This document shows, one piece after another, positions 61,001-64,000 of a stretch of 64,000 nucleotides of DNA (position 1 is the stretch's first letter; the number at the start of each line of letters is the position of its first letter). The notes beneath the pieces are model-generated. The model worked only from the letters and a program-made list of their open reading frames with translations, was not told the origin of the DNA and did not search any database. Both the position numbers and the translations under genes were made by a program. Source of the DNA: Casuarina equisetifolia (Eukaryota; Streptophyta; Magnoliopsida; Fagales; Casuarinaceae); the NCBI GenBank assembly GCA_028551475.1, contig CM052361.1, positions 5,835,501 through 5,899,500 on the forward strand. Reading direction: 5' to 3'.

Positions 61001-61523
61001 CTCTGCAGGAAATCTTGAATATCTTCTAGATGATAGACTATGGTTTGATTGTTTTCTTGTATATCACTGTCCTGACAACCGTTGGACTTCTTTTCTTTTC
61101 TTTTCTCTTTTTTCTTTTTTCTTTTTCTCTGAGTGAACACCTAGTATTTCAACTCTGTTGAATAAGTCACTAATTCCATAGGCATTATTTTCTTAGAGAA
61201 TGAAGGAAAGCGGTCCCCAGACTATAACAACCCCTCCTAAAGAACAAAAACTCGAGAGGTTGCAGACCATTGAGAAAGAACATAAGGATGCATTGGAAAG
61301 AGCTGTCAGTTTGAATGTACCTCATGCAGTGGCCACACCTGAGGACCTATCCTCTAAGTACCACAGCGCAGAGCCTTCAGAGAGCGGGGTTGAAGGTGCC
61401 CTGGAAATTAAGTCAAAATCTCCTGGTGGAAAGACAAGCTGGGATGAAGTGGTTAAAAGGCTTTTCAAGAGAGATAAGTCAGGAGAGCTTCGCCTGAAAG
61501 AAGATGTAAGAGCTCCAGAATGA
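58015..61523 (+). CDS. Class-3 lipase-like alpha/beta hydrolase (calmodulin-binding heat-shock-like)
   Basis: Five exons: 58015-58713, 59218-59276, 59391-59519, 60176-60311 and 61197-61523, giving 449 residues in one frame with GT-AG introns. The N-terminus has GCTRWAWKRC, then a plant-specific leader PATEEFETVPR-like block. The lipase core has VLAIRGMN, DGGYVHHGLLKSA and the nucleophile elbow FAGHSLGSG with Ser176. APARCMSLNLAVKYADV, DDFLPRTATPLEDIFKS and DPRRLYAPGRMYHIVER follow, and the C-terminus (~340-449) is charged and probably disordered. It resembles At5g37710 and At3g14075 from memory, annotated as calmodulin-binding heat-shock or lipase-class-3 proteins; the true substrate is unknown. 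Exon 1 is strikingly GC-rich for this window. A GTAAGA at 61506 could be an alternative donor near the end. Confidence 0.92.
60762..60788. repeat. Poly-C and (AC)n run in lipase-like intron 4
   Basis: Ten C followed by about eight AC units within the fourth intron; the preceding 50 bases are pyrimidine-rich. Confidence 0.9.
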
Positions 61524-62836
61524 CAGCAATTACTCGGTTTTGGCATCTTCTTCTCCAGTTTGTTGTGAGTCTGCATTTTCATATCTGGTTTCGGCACATT
61601 GTGTATCTCTTTTCTAGAAGAAATAGACGTGACACGGCCCCGGTTTCAACTACCACTTGGGGAAATACCAATATAGAGAACAGGAGTGAGGGGCAAAGGA
61701 GATGGTACGCTTCTGTCTTGAAGAAATCATCAAATCTTTTCGCGGGCCTCCTGCCTTGATTGTTTGTATTGTTTTAAAGATGTGTAAAGTACTTGATTAA
61801 TACTATTTTTTCCAGAAGCAATTCTAAATAAAGCTTCATTTCAATTCTTTCTCATCTGTCATAGGTTTTAGGTTTAGTTGGTTATGCTGAAAGTTTACGA
61901 GGGAACCAAACTTCACTTTAGTTGGGGTGGACTCGTTAAATTCTCATACTGCACATTCTACGGGAATGTACAAAAAAATGAGAACTAATGGAAAGCGTCA
62001 CAAAGTTCAAGTAAAATCAAAGAGTTCTGCAGTTAAGGAGTTGCTAAAAGTTGTCAAATAGTTCGATCATGGTTGTTAGATGCTTCCAGGCCCCCCCAAC
62101 ACGAACCATCTCTAAAGCGACTCCACCTTTGATCATTTCAGATGGTTCCATAAACACGACTCCAAAAAGACGTATCTCGAAACGGAATGGCCAAATTTAT
62201 CTTCGTACGACCATTCATGTCTTGGAAAGTAGTGGAACAAGTTAGAGCCGTGGACAATTTAAAATTAAATGGTTTCATTATCTCGCTATAAACAACACTT
62301 AACAGTACCTGTGGATTAGAATGACCGCACTGGTAGTCTTGTCTTGTTCCTGATTTATGGTGGGTAGATGGCTACTCAAAATACCAAAAGATTACTCAAG
62401 TAAAAGATTCTTCCTCTAACTACGACTACAAGCGACGATTCTAGCTCCATATTGGATCCAGCCAGTGAAATACTGTCTTTCCTTTCTTATTCCAAAATAC
62501 ACAATTCGCTGATCACATCTCATGGGAGTAAATTCATAAATTCTTCCAGCCACAGCAGGGGAGGCAATGCCAGCTGATGCAGGGACCATTGGTTAGCAAA
62601 ATACCACCAATCAAGCACTTCCAGCGAATAGATGATACACATGTAACCAGTGGACATAGGAGGAAGAGTTGAAACAAAAAAATATAAATGTAAATTTGCA
62701 AAGAAAACTGACTTCAGAGAATCTAAGCTGTAAGAAAGAAAACCAGATACAAGCCACTAAAGAAGTAGCCCATTTGTACAACTACTATCTAGCTCCAGAT
62801 CCAGATTAGTTCCTAAAAAGGTTCACAGCTTCAAAC
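61524..62836. other. Convergent 3' ends of the lipase-like and ALY genes
   Basis: The two genes end facing each other. An AATAAAG at about 61826 is a possible poly(A) signal for the lipase-like gene. A 79-codon + frame (61520-61759) directly follows its stop and could be used only with a different splice; I favour untranslated sequence. Confidence 0.5.
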
Positions 62837-63035
62837 TTAAGTATGCTTGGCTCCAGCATGGTAGTTATCCAGGTCCACGTTGAGATCATCCACGGACATC
62901 TCAACAGTTTGATTCTTTTCCCGGCCTCGGCCTCTGCCACGGCCACGACCACGACCACGACCTCCACCTCCTGGTCCACCTCTGCCCTGACCCCGGACAT
63001 TGCCACGGCCACTCATACCACCACGGCGGCCCCGG
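62837..63035 (-). CDS. ALY4: ALY/REF mRNA export adaptor (THO complex subunit 4), last exon only
   Basis: The terminal exon on the minus strand encodes 66 residues: RGRRGGMSGRGNVRGQGRGG and a run of RG repeats, then EMSVDDLNVDLDNYHAGAKH and stop. The RG-rich stretch followed by the short conserved helix (D.L..DL..Y) at the very C-terminus is the UAP56-binding end of ALY/REF proteins, nuclear adaptors that hand spliced mRNA to the export machinery. The acceptor TTTTTTGTAG is strong. The RRM and N-terminal parts must lie beyond 64000. The paralogue (ALY4 rather than ALY3) is inferred from its neighbours. Confidence 0.85.
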
Positions 63036-64000
63036 CTACAAAAAATCCAGTAAAATATAAATTAGATGCAACTATCTATGCAATATGGTTGATCAGAACA
63101 TATATTTCCAAGGTAGTCGATATTAGAATGAAACCAAACTCTGCTGTTATTCAATGAAAGAGACTAACAGTAATATTTTATCATGTCGTACACATTAGGC
63201 AACTACACTTAACAGAACCTCCATCTTATGGCACAGTAGTGAAGTCTTGAATTCTTAAGTCCTAATCATCACATCAAGCAAGAAGACCAAGTCCAACTAG
63301 AAAAAGACATTAAAGTTCCAAATGACAGCTTTAAGATTCTTTTTCTGATATACAATCTAATTAAGTATACCTACAAAAGTACATAGCATAAACTGTTCCA
63401 GCAAACATCTGTCATGCACACCATAGCATATGGCACCCACCTAACAGATAAGGATATGAATAATTTCAACAATAGGAAGATAAAAACAGATTCAAGCCTG
63501 TTAGAGCTCAGTCAAGCATATGTGAAAAAAGTAGACTTGCTTTAGTTAAACTCAAGCCAGTACCCCTCATTAATCTAACGTTAACTAAGCAAGCATAGAG
63601 ATCATTCTCAGGTTCTGAAAAGTTTATATTCTCCTGCACATCTTAGTTGAAAGGCCTCTCAAACACAGACAACATAACCTGTTATATATCCTTCAAACTG
63701 TATAAGGTCACCTCGACTGGCAAAACAAATTACAGTCAACATCAATTCTAGTCATAAATTTAACCAGCTGGCCACGCCCAAAACACGCTGATATCTAGCT
63801 AATATCCAGCTCAGATGGGCTCACTGCTTACAATAGATATTTCTGAGATAAATCCCGCCAAAAACAAACATCCACTTTGCAAAAGGAAAACAAGGTTCAC
63901 TTTTTTACAAAAGAAAAGAAGCACTAGATGATCAAAAAGATGAAAGAAGAGCAACACCAATCATAAGTGACTTCATTAATTTATAAATGCAATTAACTTA
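63036..64000 (-). other. ALY4: Intron of the ALY gene up to the window edge
   Basis: No further ALY exon is visible in the remaining 965 bases on the minus strand, so this is taken as an intron running out of the window. No other gene is seen. Confidence 0.5.

Noticed and set aside
61506-61759. Alternative splice from GTAAGA at 61506 extending the lipase-like protein into the following frame
   Set aside because: The obvious acceptor at 61617 gives an immediate stop, and the unspliced end gives a normal-looking C-terminus.
1-64000. CRISPR arrays, bacterial operons or organelle inserts
   Set aside because: No spaced identical repeats, no prokaryotic gene layout, and no chloroplast or mitochondrial genes seen; the window is ordinary plant nuclear DNA.

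Overview
The window is nuclear DNA of a flowering plant, most likely a dicot: AT-rich intergenic DNA, GT-AG introns with T-rich acceptors, an R2R3-MYB with the usual plant exon sizes, an F-box/DUF295 protein, a GPI-anchored GH17 glucanase, a GDSL lipase, and decayed Ty1-copia and miniature LTR elements. I cannot name the species.

Layout. 1-9050: no recognisable gene; a decayed TRIM-like LTR element (4466-4812) follows a three-copy tandem repeat. 9184-11293 (+): subgroup-8 R2R3-MYB of the MYB20/43 type, three exons. 11294-22990: long AT-rich intergenic tract with simple repeats and diverged direct repeats. 23007-33203 (-): ten-exon gene for a nuclear-looking protein of about 736 residues that I do not recognise. 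34479-35234: probable copia LTR and primer-binding-site remnant. 35757-36336 (+): major-latex-protein (Bet v 1 family) pseudogene with in-frame stops. 37047-38000: copia gag and integrase remnants in opposite orientations. 38722-41686 (+): GPI-anchored beta-1,3-glucanase (GH17 + X8), four exons. 41821-43171: three tandem copies of a ~450-bp unit. 44688-46450 (-): GDSL esterase/lipase, six exons. 48635-52684 (-): mitochondrial NFU4/5-type iron-sulfur scaffold, six exons, with a 27-C run in intron 3. 53125-54256: three tandem copies of a ~345-395-bp unit. 55124-56182 (+): F-box/DUF295 gene with a probable leader intron. 58015-61523 (+): class-3 lipase-like alpha/beta hydrolase, five exons. 62837-63035 (-): last exon of an ALY/REF mRNA export adaptor whose 5' part lies beyond the window.

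Reading frames were joined by hand. All six complete multi-exon models keep a single open frame across every junction. The genes do not form one pathway. MYB20/43 and wall glucanases both concern cell walls, but the order looks like inherited microsynteny: from memory, MYB20 and a GH17 glucanase are near neighbours on Arabidopsis chromosome 1 (At1g66230/At1g66250), and a GDSL lipase, this hydrolase and ALY4 are near neighbours on chromosome 5 (At5g37690/37710/37720). I found no evidence of a new defence or mobile system. The best candidate for something undescribed is the ten-exon gene at 23007-33203.
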